NCBI RefSeq assembly: GCF_000970025.1 | Contig: NZ_CP009528.1 | Coordinates: 372,001-436,000 of the forward strand | Length of the DNA stretch: 64,000 nucleotides | Source of the DNA: Methanosarcina barkeri MS | GTDB taxonomy: Archaea; Halobacteriota; Methanosarcinia; Methanosarcinales; Methanosarcinaceae | Direction: 5' to 3' | Shown here: positions 17,854-27,354 of the stretch, in pieces | How the letters are laid out: every line of letters begins with the position of its first letter | Position numbering within the stretch: position 1 is the stretch's first letter | Program-made: the position numbers and the translations under genes | Notes under the pieces: model-generated | What the model saw: only the letters and a program-made list of their open reading frames with translations | Told to the model about the DNA's origin: nothing | Databases searched by the model: none

Positions 17854-18291
17854 TTACTCGTTTTCAGTTTTAATGGTTTCCTGTTTGAGAAGTTCAATGT
17901 ATCCTTTACTTCCGTTAACCAGAACAAAGTCTCCATTATTTAATACTTCGTAAGGGTTTCTCTCAAGCATATCAACAAGTGGAATTTCGGAAATAATGGC
18001 TCCAACTGCAACTATTGGCTCGGTTTCCAGGTTTATTATCGCTGCAGGTGCGACTCCATTTTTCTTCAGTTGATACATAACATACGAGCCAACTGTAGAG
18101 CCTTTACCGTGCGGAAAAACAAGAACTTTATTCTGGATTGATTTTCCTTCAAGGGCGTGATTCTCTTCAATTACGACCCCTGTTTTTGGGTCTACATTCC
18201 CAAGGAATGAAATAGGGTCTCTGGAAAGCAGTACTTCTCCTTTTGCACATCCTCTTGAAATCTTCCTGCCTTTAAGTTTAATTGGAATCAC
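17854..18291 (-). CDS. phosphomevalonate dehydratase small subunit (DUF126, aconitase-X swivel domain)
   Basis: Small subunit of 145 residues with the DUF126 pattern GRKISRGCAKGEVLLS and the GKGSTVGSYVMYQL segment. With the large subunit encoded just upstream it dehydrates (R)-5-phosphomevalonate to trans-anhydromevalonate 5-phosphate in the archaeal mevalonate pathway. The gene overlaps the large-subunit gene by 14 bases. The only canonical start is a GTG at 18291 that sits inside the Shine-Dalgarno-like AAGGGAGGTG, an awkward position; initiation at a non-canonical codon just downstream is possible. Confidence 0.85.
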   Translation of the reverse strand: MIPIKLKGRKISRGCAKGEVLLSRDPISFLGNVDPKTGVVIEENHALEGKSIQNKVLVFPHGKGSTVGSYVMYQLKKNGVAPAAIINLETEPIVAVGAIISEIPLVDMLERNPYEVLNNGDFVLVNGSKGYIELLKQETIKTENE

Positions 18292-19495
18292 CTCCCTTCT
18301 TTGCTACATTCTTTGCTGCTCCGCCTACTGCTTCCTCGACACAGGCTTCCATACTTCCATATACGGCTTCAGCTCCGCACATTCCAGGAACGTAAGCAAG
18401 TGCTTTTCCTGAGTTTACCATAACGCAGGAATAGCTGTTTGTAGCAGGAGAAACTACCATGCAGGTATCACAGACAACCTTAGCTCCACTTTCTTCGATG
18501 GTCCCGACATACTCCGGATAGCGTTTTGCAAGTTCCCTTGAGGTAAAGATCCAGAACTCTTTTGAAACCGTTTTTCCTCTCAGGAGTTTGGCTGCTTTTT
18601 CAAGTTCCGCTGCAGAGCAGTGAGGACACCCTATGGTTATCAATTCGGGCTCTTTGCAGGCTTTTTTCAGGCTCTCATAAACCTCGTCAAGCTGGCTTTT
18701 CTCAATAGTTATTTTTTCTGACGGCTCTTCAAAATTCACCCTGCAAATCTCAGGCGTGACTTCTTCAACGTGATAAAGGGCAACTGCTCCCGAAGCTGCC
18801 ATTGCAGCTCCTAGCGCTTTTAACTCATCCGCATCCGGAGTGCTCCTTAGATGAAAAACAGGCACCTTGCTCCCTGCAAGGTTCCCAGCTACATAACCTA
18901 GTGCACCGTAATCCGATCCTTTAAGAGGATACTCTACATCAAATGAAATCTCAGGCACACGGTTTTCATCCAGATGGAAACCATAGTTTGCGGTTTTTCC
19001 AAGAAGTGCTGCAGAAAGGGCTGACGGCCCACCTTCCCGGTTCGTCCTGGCCCCAAGTACGGAATTTGCATAGGAGACAGCTGATGATTCGCTCCATGCC
19101 AGGTGGTCTCCATAACCTACATCAAAACCCTCAAGAGTATATGGCGTGCATGTGCACTCACACCGAATTCCTAGTTTTTCGTATGCCTGAACAATCAACT
19201 TTTGTTTTTCCGCAAACTCGGGCGAGATCCTGAGCCGTTCCCAGTCTTGCAGGTCCATCCCGGCAGGGTTTAAAATCGCAGGAACCTTAACCTTCCCCTG
19301 CAGGTCTGAAATCCACTCAAGACCTGCATCGCCCATAGTTTTGTAAGAAACCCCTGCTATCTGAGCACTTTTGATGGGGATAAGCCTGTCTGCACCGTAA
19401 ATGTCTCCAAGAGTCACCAGGATTTCAATAGCCTGCCTTAGAGTCTCACCGGCGTCTCCATTCAGGATTTGCTCTTCTTCTTTTGTAAGATACAT
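18278..19495 (-). CDS. phosphomevalonate dehydratase large subunit (aconitase X)
   Basis: Catalytic subunit of 405 residues of the aconitase-X (DUF521) family. It carries the iron-sulfur-type cysteine segments IGCPHCSAAELEKAA and VVCDTCMVVSPATNSY, and the conserved ARTNREGGPSA region. It forms trans-anhydromevalonate 5-phosphate together with the DUF126 subunit downstream. The decarboxylase acting on that product is encoded 58 bases upstream, so the operon follows the reaction order in reverse. Known biochemistry comes from Aeropyrum and Methanosarcina enzymes; the assignment here rests on family and context. Confidence 0.88.
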   Translation of the reverse strand: MYLTKEEEQILNGDAGETLRQAIEILVTLGDIYGADRLIPIKSAQIAGVSYKTMGDAGLEWISDLQGKVKVPAILNPAGMDLQDWERLRISPEFAEKQKLIVQAYEKLGIRCECTCTPYTLEGFDVGYGDHLAWSESSAVSYANSVLGARTNREGGPSALSAALLGKTANYGFHLDENRVPEISFDVEYPLKGSDYGALGYVAGNLAGSKVPVFHLRSTPDADELKALGAAMAASGAVALYHVEEVTPEICRVNFEEPSEKITIEKSQLDEVYESLKKACKEPELITIGCPHCSAAELEKAAKLLRGKTVSKEFWIFTSRELAKRYPEYVGTIEESGAKVVCDTCMVVSPATNSYSCVMVNSGKALAYVPGMCGAEAVYGSMEACVEEAVGGAAKNVAKKGGDSN

Positions 19496-19553
19496 TGAAA
19501 TTCACTCGTTAATTGCCAGAGGTTTTAAATAATTTTTACCTATTCTTTCGGAA

Positions 19554-20819
19554 TTATTCCGGAATTACTGCCCTTTCAAAATTTTCCTTTTCTACGAGCA
19601 CTTTTGTAGCATCAATTCCCACTTTTGTGGTTGTTCCGTCAGGAGCTCCTCGTGGGTCAAGGGAACTTCCCCGAACATTGGGTATAATAAGAATATCAAT
19701 ATCGCCTTTTACCCTGGTAGCAATTGCAAACTCGACATCGTTCGGGTCAAAAATATTTATATCTTCGTCCACAACCACTACATGCTTAAGGCTTGTATGG
19801 GCTGCAAAGGCTGCCATGATAGCGTTTTTTCCATCTCCTTCAGTCTGCTTCTCAATCTGGACGACTGCATGGAGATAACAGCATCCTCCCTCGGTCAACA
19901 CCACGTTTTTGACCGTAGTAACCTCTCCTACAGCCCTGTAAATCCTTGGCTCATAAGGCACTCCCATCATCAGGAGATGCTCAGGGCCGGCTGGCAGAAT
20001 TCCGTGATAAATCGGGTCTTTTCTATGAATAATTCGGGTGATATGGATAACAGGTTCTTTTCTAACAACATCGTAGGTTCCGGTTATATCAACAAAAGGT
20101 CCTTCATCAATTCTCTCTACGGGGTCGATATAACCTTCAAGCACAATCTCGGCATGAGGAACTTTTAACCCATTTGCACACTCAAAAAGTTCAACAGGAG
20201 CTCCACGCAAAGCGGCTGCGTATTCGAATTCTTTTCCTACAGGAACCCTTGTCGAAGTCGCGTAAATAATTGTTGGGTCGCAGCCAAGTACAATTGCAAC
20301 AGGTAGAGGTTCGCCTTTTTCGGCGGCTTTTTTGTGCAGGAGATAAGTATGCCTTGGAGGGACTAGGCGGGCTGCAAGTTTATCTTTTCCTACTAGCATA
20401 AGCCGGTGGATTGAAGCATTAATCGTGCCTCCGTACTCGGAAACTACAATTCCTGCTGTTATATAAGGAGCTCCGTCTTTTTCAAAATGTGTAAGGATAG
20501 GAAGTTTTGTCAGATCAACTTTGTCTTCTATGACCTCAAGGGTTGGAGATTCTGATACAAGCCGCACTTCCCCTTCAGGAGAAACTTCCGAAAGCTTCTT
20601 TATAATCTCTTCTTTAGGAACTCCGAGCATGGAGGACAGTTCATCCCTTGACCCAAGGAGGTTCATAATCACCTTCGAACCTGAGATATCATGGAAGAGA
20701 ACGGGAGCTTTTGTGTTTTTTGCAATTCTTGAAGCTTCAAACCTCGGGGATACAGGTTGGAGAATTTCTACCAGTTTTCCATTTTCTTTTAACTGGTTGA
20801 TGAAAGTTCTAAAACTCAT
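19554..20819 (-). CDS. UbiD-family anhydromevalonate phosphate decarboxylase
   Basis: UbiD-type decarboxylase of 421 residues (MSFRTFINQLKENGKLVEI, the GPFVDITGTYD segment, EGGCCYLHAVVQI). Family members use prenylated FMN supplied by UbiX. Because the gene is upstream of and co-directional with both phosphomevalonate dehydratase subunits, it most likely converts trans-anhydromevalonate 5-phosphate to isopentenyl phosphate plus CO2. Isopentenyl phosphate kinase, not in this window, would then make IPP for archaeal lipids. Without that context it would be an unspecified UbiD. Confidence 0.85.
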   Translation of the reverse strand: MSFRTFINQLKENGKLVEILQPVSPRFEASRIAKNTKAPVLFHDISGSKVIMNLLGSRDELSSMLGVPKEEIIKKLSEVSPEGEVRLVSESPTLEVIEDKVDLTKLPILTHFEKDGAPYITAGIVVSEYGGTINASIHRLMLVGKDKLAARLVPPRHTYLLHKKAAEKGEPLPVAIVLGCDPTIIYATSTRVPVGKEFEYAAALRGAPVELFECANGLKVPHAEIVLEGYIDPVERIDEGPFVDITGTYDVVRKEPVIHITRIIHRKDPIYHGILPAGPEHLLMMGVPYEPRIYRAVGEVTTVKNVVLTEGGCCYLHAVVQIEKQTEGDGKNAIMAAFAAHTSLKHVVVVDEDINIFDPNDVEFAIATRVKGDIDILIIPNVRGSSLDPRGAPDGTTTKVGIDATKVLVEKENFERAVIPE

Positions 20820-21234
20820 GGGTATCTGGATATCAGAAAGCTGTCAGATGATAAAAAGATTATCTGATTTTAGGAATAAAACTCCCTTCTCTGTTAACCA
20901 ATGTAAGTTATCACATTGTAGTGAAAAAGACTTTTACCGTGAAATCTAATCTGTATATCCAAAATTAGATCTTTGGGAACTTTGAAAGTGACGTTTTCCA
21001 CTTGTTACCTCTTGTCTGACATTTACTTTATACCCAATATAGTGTTAGGTTGTATACACACCATAAAGATGCACTATTTTGGTACTGGCTGGTAATATTG
21101 AAATATCCACATCGATTGAAATATCCGCATCGCAAAGAAAAACTGTTTTCATAAGAATTTTCTCCTCCCAGCAACAATACAAATCCTTTAAAATCTTTAT
21201 ATTTTTTGCGAAAAACATTTTAAAATCATAATTC
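20820..21234. other. intergenic region
   Basis: No supported gene. A 68-codon frame at 21045-21251 is AT-rich, repeats ISIDVDISI-like residues and has no start context, so I do not call it. The stretch separates the mevalonate operon from the glycosyltransferase operon. Confidence 0.4.
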
Positions 21235-22113
21235 TTAATAAGTGGTATCAAATTGCTTTTTTACTTTTTCATAAAACGTTTTTTCATTTTCTCCTATGTT
21301 ATATAGTTCTTCGTTAGTCATATTACAGACAGTCTTTAATGTATCATAAATACTATTTTTGTCTGCGTTTATGAATGGAATTTTTATTTCATACAATTCT
21401 GGATTTACATAACAGACTACGGGCACCCCCATAAAAGCGCACTCAAGAGATGAGACACCGTATGTCCCCAAAAGTAACTGGTCTATGTATACGTCACATT
21501 GAGACATTAGTTTTAATGCTTCTTCATGAGAGATGTTCTGAACCATTGAATACTCTATTTCATATCCCTCTTCCTGTAATCTTTTTACTGCAGAATCTAT
21601 GAACTCTGAGCCTTTCACTGCTGGGTTGGAAGGAATATGTAACAGCTTTATTTTTTCCCCAGTTCGTTGTCTATTTTTTGGAGGAATTTCTTTATCGTTT
21701 AGAAGATTTGGAACCCAGACTGCATCCACATATTTCATCAGATCGGGAGTAGATACGTATTTTTTATCCGCTAATTTATGTAAAAATGGTTGTCTTTTTC
21801 CTCTTATATCAGTTCCATGATAATGAAATATGACTTCTTTTCCTAGCAGTTTGAATATAAGAATCTCTATTCCTTTTAATGGAGCTTTTTCATGGATGTG
21901 AATTCTATCGGCTTTGGTACATTCACACAGGTACCTGCAAGAGTTTACTGCAGAATGGAAATTGAAGCCATCAATGAGAAAGAATTCATCTCGATTAAAT
22001 TTGAACGGATGTGGGTATGTTTGGATAACCTTAGACTCGTGCCCTCTTTTTTTATCAATATCACTAAGAGCGGAAGGAACTCCAGCAATTACTCCAATGT
22101 GATTTATTTTCAT
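21235..22113 (-). CDS. glycosyltransferase (group 1-like)
   Basis: Product of 292 residues starting MKINHIGVIAGVPSALSDI. A GT-B-like organisation is suggested by an N-terminal half with KEVIFHYHGTDIRG and a C-terminal donor-binding half with GTYGVSSLECAFMGVPVVCY, the usual place of the nucleotide-sugar glutamate. It probably adds a sugar to a surface glycan or lipid; donor and acceptor unknown. The start is ATG at 22113: GGGAGGGA precedes it, and it overlaps the stop of the previous gene as TAATG, so translation is coupled. Confidence 0.75.
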   Translation of the reverse strand: MKINHIGVIAGVPSALSDIDKKRGHESKVIQTYPHPFKFNRDEFFLIDGFNFHSAVNSCRYLCECTKADRIHIHEKAPLKGIEILIFKLLGKEVIFHYHGTDIRGKRQPFLHKLADKKYVSTPDLMKYVDAVWVPNLLNDKEIPPKNRQRTGEKIKLLHIPSNPAVKGSEFIDSAVKRLQEEGYEIEYSMVQNISHEEALKLMSQCDVYIDQLLLGTYGVSSLECAFMGVPVVCYVNPELYEIKIPFINADKNSIYDTLKTVCNMTNEELYNIGENEKTFYEKVKKQFDTTY

Positions 22114-23264
22114 TATTCCCTCCCAATCTGTGAAGTTGAACGTAATATGATAGCCACAGATCCACCAATGTATTTCCATGAATACCTACATTCCACTAAA
22201 TGTCTTCCATTTTCCCCCATCTTTATTGTTTCTTCGGGAGCCTCTAGTAACCTTATTATTGCTCCTGCCAGTTTTTCCGGATTTTCGGGGTCTATGAGAA
22301 CTCCAGCATTGAATTTTTCAATTTCATCCAGATTGTTTATCCTTGAAGATACTATTGGTTTCCCACAGGCCATGTACTCTACAATTTTCATAGGGCTTAT
22401 CCCTATCTTATCATTTCTTTCTTTTATGAAAGGAGCTACACATATATCTGCCAGATTAATAAGTTTTACAAGGGTTTCTTGAGGGACCGCAGGAATGAAA
22501 ATTACATGTTCAGAGACATTAAGAGAATTTGTGAGTGTTATAAGTTTATCTTTTTCTGGTCCATCTCCAACAATTAATAAGCTTATATTAGGGCACTTTT
22601 CTACAATTTGAGGAACAGCATTAATTAAATTCTCTAGTCCCTGCCAATTTAATAAAGATCCCTGGAATAAAATAAATTGTTTTTCTGCTGTGTTTTTTAC
22701 TGGTTTAAATAATTCTATGTTTACTCCATTGCAGACAACTTCTATTTTTGATTCCGAAAGATTATATCTTTCGCATAGCAACTTTTTTAATCCGGGTGTT
22801 ACACATATTATTTTTTCTGAATGCGAATAATAGAGTTTCTCTGAAAGGTATACCAATTTTATATATAATGGAGGAGACTTCTTCATCCTTATTTCATCTA
22901 TTAAATTTCCGTTTACTTCCATAACTAATCGGACATTAAAAAGTTTAGAAAAAATCACAGATGGAGCAAGAAGCAGTGAACCGTCAAATCTTTGGTAGAT
23001 TACATCCGGGCGGTTTTTTAGTAAGTAAAAGGGATATAATAACAAGAAGCCTAAATTTAAGATAGCCATTCTTGCCATACCTTTTAATCCAAAAGTAGGG
23101 ATCACACACTGATAATTAAATTTTATGTTATCTGTAGGAGTAGGGCAAATAACGTCCACTTTGTTTTCTCGCTGAAGATGTTTTACAATTTCCAGCGTGT
23201 GAGTTGTGCCTGCATTCCTCTCTCCTAAATAGATATCTGTAAGATAGTGAATTCTCAATTTCAC
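22113..23264 (-). CDS. GT4-family glycosyltransferase
   Basis: Cytoplasmic glycosyltransferase of 383 residues with typical GT4 features: an N-terminal acceptor domain (RNAGTTHTLEIVKHLQR), IVCNGVN-like linker (VVCNGVNIELFKPV), FQGSLLNWQGLENLINAV, and the EX7E donor site in MKIVEYMACGKPIVSS. Probable role in surface polysaccharide or glycoprotein/glycolipid synthesis. Its start overlaps the stop of the 113-codon gene by four bases (ATGA) and its stop overlaps the next gene, giving a tightly coupled three-gene operon. Confidence 0.85.
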   Translation of the reverse strand: MKLRIHYLTDIYLGERNAGTTHTLEIVKHLQRENKVDVICPTPTDNIKFNYQCVIPTFGLKGMARMAILNLGFLLLYPFYLLKNRPDVIYQRFDGSLLLAPSVIFSKLFNVRLVMEVNGNLIDEIRMKKSPPLYIKLVYLSEKLYYSHSEKIICVTPGLKKLLCERYNLSESKIEVVCNGVNIELFKPVKNTAEKQFILFQGSLLNWQGLENLINAVPQIVEKCPNISLLIVGDGPEKDKLITLTNSLNVSEHVIFIPAVPQETLVKLINLADICVAPFIKERNDKIGISPMKIVEYMACGKPIVSSRINNLDEIEKFNAGVLIDPENPEKLAGAIIRLLEAPEETIKMGENGRHLVECRYSWKYIGGSVAIILRSTSQIGRE

Positions 23265-23602
23265 CCCTCTTGATAGTTTTGAATTTCTGTATTTAGCTTA
23301 TCTATTTTCTGGTTAAGTCTCTCGAACTCTTTTTTAATAGGGGACTCGTGAACCCAAGCCTGCCTATTTCCATATTGGAGCATAGAAGGAAAAGTAACAA
23401 TATCGTAGACTCCCCACCATAAAGCAGAGGCAAAACAAATTAACAAAATTCCAGTGTATAAGGAAATGTAATTTTTAAGGAATTGATTATATACAGTAAG
23501 CGTTGTATTTACAAATGTTATAAAGTTACATAAAAACATAGATTGAATTACAACTTGAATAACACCCCCTATCTGGTCGTTATCTACATGAATTTGTTTC
23601 AT
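23261..23602 (-). CDS. small membrane protein with C-terminal coiled coil
   Basis: First gene of the glycosyltransferase operon: 113 residues, one or two hydrophobic segments (SMFLCNFITFV and ISLYTGILLICFASALWWGV), then a charged, coiled-coil-like tail (IKKEFERLNQKIDKLNTEI). ATG at 23602 lies six bases after GAGGGA, a good ribosome-binding site. I do not recognise the family. Coupling to two glycosyltransferases suggests a scaffold or membrane anchor for glycan assembly, which is inference only. Confidence 0.65.
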   Translation of the reverse strand: MKQIHVDNDQIGGVIQVVIQSMFLCNFITFVNTTLTVYNQFLKNYISLYTGILLICFASALWWGVYDIVTFPSMLQYGNRQAWVHESPIKKEFERLNQKIDKLNTEIQNYQEG

Positions 23603-23702
23603 TTCTTATCCCTCATGATTTGTAAAAACTTTATTTTGATTCAATTTCATGCTCAGTTTTTGATACTATTAAATAAAAGTAAAATTTATCTTAATTCAAT
23701 TC

Positions 23703-23892
23703 CATACGTCTTCGGTTAAGCGAGAAATCGTGACAAATTGCACCAATTTCCTCAACATTTATCAAATATTTCTATAAATTATGACTTGGAACCGAGTATC
23801 GATTTCATGTACATAGGCCAAAATCTAAGGCTAATTTCTAATGCAAAATCGATAGCTTTCAGGCAAGAAAATTCTTTAACCGATGGCCAATA
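23703..23892 (+). mobile_element. 190-bp MITE, copy A
   Basis: Starts CATACGTCTTCGGTTAAG and ends in the inverse of CATCGGTTAA, forming terminal inverted repeats. It is flanked by AATTCAATTC (23693-23702) and AATTCAATTT (23893-23902), a 10-bp target duplication with one mismatch. No coding capacity. Confidence 0.88.
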
Positions 23893-24684
23893 AATTCAAT
23901 TTAATTTCACATTTTTTCTGTTGCACTTAATACAACAGTATTGATTTCTACGTTATGTTATATAAACTTCTGGATATTTTTAAATATATTAATTAAAAAA
24001 GTTAAATAGTTAAAACCATGAATAAAATCACACAAACAAATTTTGTAAACTTCGTTGCATAGGTTGTTGGTATAAGTACCTACTCATAAATGTAAAACTG
24101 ACTTTCTTTATTCGACATGTTCAAAAAATAGCATTTTTTGTATCTTCTCAAATTCGAGGGATAATTTTCCAATTCAAAAACTGTGCAACAATTTTATCCT
24201 ACAGTTATAAAGTTGAATACTTCGCTTGAAGTTGTTTCTCACACTTGGTTAAATTCTCAAATTTTCAGCAAATACATGAAATTTACTTTTACCCGCACAA
24301 TATGGAGACAATTTCTCATGTTATTGTGTTTGTGAAATTATTCAAAATTTTGCAGTTATTATATCAACAGAAGATTCTGTATAGTTCTGGTGAAAGTTTT
24401 TAATAAAAGCAAAAAACCGAAAACTTTGGAATATTTTAAAAATATGCACTTGAGTAACCAAGATGGTTTTCAGAAATACCGATAGCATGAAAAATTCTAA
24501 AAGTTGAAAGGATATCTGCAGAAAGTCTGGTAAAATGGAACATACTTAAAATTGCATAACCGGGGCACGACTATGCAAAGAGCAATATATCAGATCACAT
24601 GCTTTAAATAAACTGATGCACGGAAAAGTTAGTAAAAACTAACTGAATAGGCGGCTTGTGCATCTGAAAAAGTAAAACGCTCTT

Positions 24685-24873
24685 CATGCGTCTTCGGTTA
24701 AGTGAGGAATCATGACAAATTGTATCAATTTCTCAACGTTTACCTAATAGTTTGATAAGTTCTAAGCTGGAATTGGGCATCGATTTTACGTAAATAGGCC
24801 TAATCTTTAAGCAGGATTTTGGTACAAAATCGATATCTTTCAGGCAAGAAAATTTCTTAACCGATGATCAATG
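24685..24873 (+). mobile_element. 190-bp MITE, copy B
   Basis: Starts CATGCGTCTTCGGTTAAG and ends CTTAACCGATGATCAATG. Flanks are AAACGCTCTT (24675-24684) and AAACCCTCTT (24874-24883), nine of ten matching. It is the most diverged copy internally. Confidence 0.88.
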
Positions 24874-25289
24874 AAACCCTCTTTAAACTCAAAACACATT
24901 TATATTTTTTTGTAAGATTGTTATGCCTTTGAAAGGGGCTATTCGCTATTTCGGGTAGGCAACTTATATTCATACCTATATATTGAAGTAACATGCTCAA
25001 AATTTAGAAACATATATTATTGAATCTCAGATTCAAATTCAACGGTTTTCATTTATCGGACAACTGTGCAACTAATGAATTATTATTCACCTATGAAAAA
25101 CAGCAAAGAATCAAAAAAGAATGCCTATAAAAGTATATTCCTGTGAATTATTTGGCTCTGTTCTAAAATCTACGATTTTTTCATTTTTTGATTGAAAATC
25201 TGAATTTGCAAGAAGAATCCAGTTTTCATCAAAATCAATATTCGACATCTAAGACTTCAACCCCTAAGTTGTCTCTCAAGGATTATAAT

Positions 25290-25529
25290 CAATTACAAAA
25301 TCTAGTGTTAAGTCAATTACAAAATCTAGTGTTAAGTCAATTACAAAATCTAGTGTTAAGTCAATTACAAAATCTAGTGTTAAGTCAATTACAAAATCTA
25401 GTGTTAAGTCAATTACAAAATCTAGTGTTAAGTCAATTACAAAATCTAGTGTTAAGTCAATTACAAAATCTAGTGTTAAGTCAATTACAAAATCTAGTGT
25501 TAAGTCAATTACAAAATCTAGTGTTAAGT
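25290..25529. repeat. 24-bp x 10 perfect tandem array
   Basis: Ten head-to-tail copies of a 24-bp unit beginning CAATTACAAAATC and ending GTTAAGT. The array is bordered on both sides by TCAAGGATT. The identity among units indicates recent expansion. No gene is present. Confidence 0.95.
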
Positions 25530-25865
25530 CAATTATCAAGGATTCAATTATTCCAAATAATTGTAATCGATTTTATACGACATTTTGTAATTGACTCGAT
25601 ACTAGTGATTTTTAATTTTCTGTTCATCACTGAATTTTGGTACTGAGTCGATTATTTACTTCTGGAAATATATTGTTTCATTTTTAACTTTTAATCTGTT
25701 TTTGAACCTGTTTTGCCTGAAAAAACAGTTTTATTTCTGGTTCTTGGCTTTCATTTGACAACTACTGTCTGCCAGATCCAGTCTCCCATATCTGTGTGTT
25801 TTTTTTCGACTTTTTCTATTCCATTTTTCTTTGCTAGTTTTCAGACGCAACAGGTTTTTAGGATT

Positions 25866-26933
25866 TCAACATTCATCGAGCATGAAAGCCCTGGGCCTTA
25901 TGACCTTTTTCTTTTCGTACTGGTCAAAGCAGTGAGCTATCCAGCCTGAGACCCTGCCGATTGCAAAGATTGATGTTGCAAGTTGAGGGGGAATATCCAT
26001 ATACTTGTAAATGACTCCAGAATAGAAATCAACGTTAGGATAGATTGGCTTTCCTTTCTTTTCTACAAGTTCACGGATAACAGTGTTTTCTACTACTTCG
26101 GCAATGTTGTACCAGTGCATATCCCCTTTTGCTTCTGCAAGTTGTTTAGCAAGCTGCTTGAATATCGTCCCTCTAGGATCGTAAGTTTTGTAAACTCTAT
26201 GTCCAAAGCCCATAATTTTTTCTTTTTTACTCAGCTTATCGAGGACATAACTCTCTGCATTTTCTGGATAAGCAATTTCTTCGATCATGGCTGTAACTTC
26301 TGCCCTTGCCCCTCCATGCAGAGGGCCTTTAAGGGTGCAAAGTCCGGAAATAACAGCAGAATAAAGGTCTGAAAGGGTAGAGGCAGTAACTCTTGAAGAA
26401 AAAGTAGAGGCATTTAGTTCATGTTCGGCGCTGAGGATAAAGTCTTTTTCCATGATCTCAGCTTCCAGCTGACTTGGCTTTTTTCCTCTTAGCATATAAA
26501 GGAAGTTAGCTCCGTGAGAGAGAGATGGATCCGGGGGTACAGGTTCTTTTCCGTTTGCGATTCTATAATACGTAGCAACTATGGTTGGTATCTTGGCAAT
26601 TAACCGTATAGCTTTTCTCATATTTCCTTCAGGAGAGCTGTCGTTAATGTCCGGATCGAACTGTGATATAAAAGAAACAATTGTACGCAGCGCTTCTATA
26701 GAGTCAATATTGAAATTGCACATATGGATAACGTCTATCACCTCCCTGTTGACTTCACGCTCCCCATGCAGGCAGGCTGAATACTCGGCAAGTTCCTGAT
26801 CTCCAGGGAGATCGCCGAGGATAAGTAGATAGGAAACGGCATCATAGGGAAGATCAACCAGCTGGTTAATGTCTATATCCCTGTATTTCAGAATGCCCTC
26901 CAACCCATCTATGAAACAGATATTTTTACTCAT
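25866..26933 (-). CDS. citrate synthase
   Basis: Si-type citrate synthase of 355 residues, normal for archaeal forms: MSKNICFIDGLEGILKYRDI start, catalytic His segment GPLHGGA, and the active-site stretch GFGHRVYKTYDPRG. It condenses acetyl-CoA and oxaloacetate into citrate. The frame is open to 27071, but ATG at 26933 has GTGAGGT upstream and fits the family N-terminus. The aconitase gene lies upstream on the same strand. In Methanosarcina these enzymes supply 2-oxoglutarate by the partial oxidative branch for glutamate synthesis. Confidence 0.9.
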   Translation of the reverse strand: MSKNICFIDGLEGILKYRDIDINQLVDLPYDAVSYLLILGDLPGDQELAEYSACLHGEREVNREVIDVIHMCNFNIDSIEALRTIVSFISQFDPDINDSSPEGNMRKAIRLIAKIPTIVATYYRIANGKEPVPPDPSLSHGANFLYMLRGKKPSQLEAEIMEKDFILSAEHELNASTFSSRVTASTLSDLYSAVISGLCTLKGPLHGGARAEVTAMIEEIAYPENAESYVLDKLSKKEKIMGFGHRVYKTYDPRGTIFKQLAKQLAEAKGDMHWYNIAEVVENTVIRELVEKKGKPIYPNVDFYSGVIYKYMDIPPQLATSIFAIGRVSGWIAHCFDQYEKKKVIRPRAFMLDEC

Positions 26934-27354
26934 TTTATACCTCACAGTTATACCAAGAGGATTTTCAAAAAACTTTGAAGTTTGGGGAATCCTCTGCTTA
27001 TATGTGGAAAATTTAACGCGAAGGGCCATATAAGACCCAAAAATAGGGTGACAATGCATTCCTATTATCATCGAATAAGTATATTAAATTTGTTGAAATT
27101 ATATTTCTGAATCATTATAATTATTTTTTGATATTAAGAAAGCAAAGACCTTAAGCCTCGCGGTTATATTAAAATAAAATATGCTGTTTTTAGAATAAAG
27201 TTTTCCTTAAAATGTCCGTAAGAATTAAAATAACTCTCTATTGCTCTCTTTCCGATCAGGAAAATGAAAAGGTTTCAAGAAAGCAGGAAACTTATGAAAG
27301 CTTAAGAAACCTTTTCAAAAAGATTCTTTATTTAATTCAGGTATTGATAACCTG
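26934..27354. other. aconitase-citrate synthase intergenic region
   Basis: Contains AT-rich DNA with the ribosome-binding site of citrate synthase near its left end. No gene is supported; the long gap suggests that citrate synthase has its own promoter. Confidence 0.35.

Larger units (their letters stand above)
23603..25865. other. 2.2-kb gene-free region with MITEs and a tandem array
   Basis: No convincing gene. It contains two copies of the 190-bp MITE (23703-23892 and 24685-24873), AT-rich DNA between them, and the 24-bp x 10 array (25290-25529). The frame spanning the array (25188-25646) is a translation of the repeats. The spacer at 24030-24200 and 24930-25090 shares short similar stretches such as AACTGTGCAAC, which could be insertion-sequence debris. 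Confidence 0.55.

Noticed and set aside
21045-21251. 68-codon leftward frame
   Set aside because: AT-rich, no ribosome-binding site, no recognisable protein pattern.
25188-25646. 152-codon and 87-codon frames across the 24-bp array
   Set aside because: Both are translations of the same perfect tandem repeat; a 24-bp unit without stops keeps several frames open. No start context or family.
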